From CAITSH01 sp964385505 (GTDB taxonomy: Bacteria > Pseudomonadota > Gammaproteobacteria > Burkholderiales > SG8-39), in assembly GCA_964385505.1 (NCBI GenBank), contig CAYLPI010000215.1, positions 1 to 5,848 on the forward strand: a stretch of 5,848 nucleotides of DNA. Direction: 5' to 3'. A model generated the notes under the pieces. That model did no database searches and was not told the DNA's origin. It saw only the letters and a list, made by a program, of their open reading frames with translations. Both the position numbers and the translations under genes were made by a program. This document shows positions 4,421-5,848 of this stretch, in pieces (positions within the stretch are counted from its first letter, which is position 1; the number at the start of each line of letters is the position of its first letter).

Positions 4421-5848
4421 TCAGGTGATGTCCATCACCACGCTCTTGTGCTGCAGGTAGGCGTCCATGCCCTCGACACCCAGTTCGCGACCATAGCCGC
4501 TCATTTTGTAGCCGCCGAAAGGCATTTCGATACCGATGACCGCAGGGGTGTTGACCGATACCGTGCCGGCCTCGATTTTTGCCGCGAGCTGGTGGCCCCG
4601 GGCGAGCGAGCGCGTCCATACCGTTGCAGCTAGACCGTAATCCGAATCATTCGCCACGGCAATCGCCTCGTCCATGTCCTTGACGCGGATCACCGCCAGC
4701 ACCGGGCCGAAAATTTCCTCACGCGCGATTTTCATGTGGTTGCCGGCGTGATCGAATATCGTCGCCTCGACATAGGGACCGGCAAGTCCGGCCGGCGCGC
4801 CGCCGCCGCAGACCAGCTTTGCGCCTTCGCTGACGCCGCCGTCGCAATAGTCGAGAATTTTCTGCTGCGCCGCTTTGTTGATGACCGGCCCCAGCGTGGT
4901 TGCGGCGTCCATCGGATTGCCGGTTTTGAGCAGCTTCGCGCGGGCGACGAGTTTCTCGACCACTTCATCGGCGACCGATTCCATGACGATGCAGCGCGTG
5001 CGCGCCGCGCATTTTTGGCCGGCATGGCCGAACACGCCGGCCGCCGTGCCGATGACGGCGCGCTCGAGATCGGCGTCATCGCAAATCACCGCCGGGGATT
5101 TGCCGCCGAGTTCGAGCGTCACGCGCTTGGCCGATTTTGCCGCGGCCTGCGCCACCTGCAGCCCCACTTCGGTCGAACCGGTGAAGGACACCTTGCTCAC
5201 CCCGGGGTGGGTGGCGAGCGCCATGCCGATGTCGCGGCCCGGTCCGGGGGTGACATTGAATACGCCTGCGGGCAGGCCGGCGGCCGAGGCGAGGGCGGCG
5301 AAGGCCAGCGTGGACAGCGGTGTTTCGCTCGCCGGCTTGACCACGACGGTGTTGCCCGAAGCCAGGGCCGGGGCGAGCTTCCAGATCATCAAGAGCAGCG
5401 GAAAATTCCATGGCAGGATCAGGCTGCACACGCCCAGCGCCTCGCGCCGTACAAAGCGGTGTATCGACTCGGCGCTGGCCACCACGCGTCCGTCAAGGCG
5501 CTCGGCGCAGCCGGCGAACCATTGCAGCGTGGCAATGCCGGCGCGAATGTCGATTTCGGCATCGGCGATGGTCTTGCCGCCGTGATGCGATTCGAGCGCG
5601 ACGAATTCGCGAAAGCGCGTTTGCAGCGCCGCCGCCATCGCCTGCAGCACCCTCGCGCGCTCGGCCGGCGGCTTGCCCGACCAGCCGCGAAAGGCCGTGC
5701 GTGCCGCGATGACGGCGCTATCGATGTCCTTGGCCGCCGCATAGCCGCATTCGGCGATCAGCGCACCGTCGGCCTTGCCAAACACCTTGTGGCGTGCCGC
5801 GGTTTCGACAAAGCCGCCGTTGATGTAAATGCTCGACGCCGGCACGCC
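4421..5848 (-). CDS. NAD(P)-dependent aldehyde dehydrogenase (ALDH superfamily), 5' end at or beyond window edge
   Basis: Numbered from the GTG at 5845, 474 residues are visible, essentially a full ALDH. Hallmarks are PWNFP with Asn147, VVVKPAS with Lys170 contacting the cofactor, FTGSTEVG (221-228), general base Glu245 in LELGGKSP, nucleophile Cys279 in GHAGQKCAARTR, EEIFGP with Glu377 and Phe379, and PFGGYKMSGYGRE (442-454). All expected catalytic residues are intact. It oxidises an aldehyde to a carboxylate in the cytoplasm; the substrate range of this superfamily cannot be read from motifs. The frame stays open to the last base, so GTG 5845 may be the start or an internal valine with the true start outside. 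The sequence after it (SSIYINGGFV) is typical of the first ten or so residues of ALDHs, so little is missing. It is the first visible gene of the - strand operon, followed by the alcohol dehydrogenase, its natural partner. Confidence 0.95.
   Translation of the reverse strand, partial: GVPASSIYINGGFVETAARHKVFGKADGALIAECGYAAAKDIDSAVIAARTAFRGWSGKPPAERARVLQAMAAALQTRFREFVALESHHGGKTIADAEIDIRAGIATLQWFAGCAERLDGRVVASAESIHRFVRREALGVCSLILPWNFPLLLMIWKLAPALASGNTVVVKPASETPLSTLAFAALASAAGLPAGVFNVTPGPGRDIGMALATHPGVSKVSFTGSTEVGLQVAQAAAKSAKRVTLELGGKSPAVICDDADLERAVIGTAAGVFGHAGQKCAARTRCIVMESVADEVVEKLVARAKLLKTGNPMDAATTLGPVINKAAQQKILDYCDGGVSEGAKLVCGGGAPAGLAGPYVEATIFDHAGNHMKIAREEIFGPVLAVIRVKDMDEAIAVANDSDYGLAATVWTRSLARGHQLAAKIEAGTVSVNTPAVIGIEMPFGGYKMSGYGRELGVEGMDAYLQHKSVVMDIT

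Noticed and set aside
3119..4633. Very long open frame on the + strand (504 codons) antisense to the alcohol dehydrogenase and parts of its neighbours.
   Set aside because: It is rich in Arg, Gly, His and Ala with no recognisable domain, crosses three well-supported - strand genes, and is the expected stop-poor antisense frame of high-GC coding DNA.
4875..5585. 236-codon + strand open frame opposite the aldehyde dehydrogenase.
   Set aside because: Shadow of a gene with all ALDH catalytic residues; composition is Ser/Ala/Arg-rich and no motif is visible.

Overview
The window reads as ordinary high-GC chromosome from a proteobacterium, most likely a betaproteobacterium of the Burkholderiales. 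The main pointer is a Bug/TctC-type periplasmic solute-binding protein, a family greatly expanded in that order. The accompanying small NIPSNAP-like protein and the ester/alcohol/aldehyde enzymes fit a catabolic accessory region. No transposase, integrase, phage gene, CRISPR array, tRNA or rRNA is visible. Taxonomy is inferred from gene content and base composition only.

Layout. The left part (158-2132) is on the + strand: a 113-residue NIPSNAP-like protein, then 47 bases later a Bug solute-binding protein with a signal peptide. A hairpin plus T-run follows. Next comes a strikingly AT-rich array of about fourteen 7-base units (about 1621-1723), abutting the Shine-Dalgarno region of a RidA-like gene. 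The right part (2202-5848) is on the - strand and reads from the window's right edge inward: an aldehyde dehydrogenase (open at the edge), an iron-type alcohol dehydrogenase, and an alpha/beta hydrolase whose longest start overlaps the dehydrogenase stop as GTGA. The two halves converge on a compact GC-rich hairpin at 2160-2175 that probably terminates both.

How the genes may work together. Hydrolase, alcohol dehydrogenase and aldehyde dehydrogenase could form a linear route: ester cleavage, alcohol to aldehyde, aldehyde to carboxylate. The Bug protein would capture a carboxylate-type ligand in the periplasm, but no TctA/TctB membrane partners are present here. Substrates cannot be named from sequence.

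The points most worth a second look are:
- the heptamer array with its 21-base higher-order period directly upstream of the RidA-like gene;
- the loss in that RidA-like protein of the arginine that defines active imine deaminases;
- a hexanucleotide repeat sitting exactly at the alcohol dehydrogenase/hydrolase junction, which makes the hydrolase start ambiguous;
- an alanine where many iron-type alcohol dehydrogenases have a conserved active-site histidine.

I see no convincing wholly new multi-gene system.
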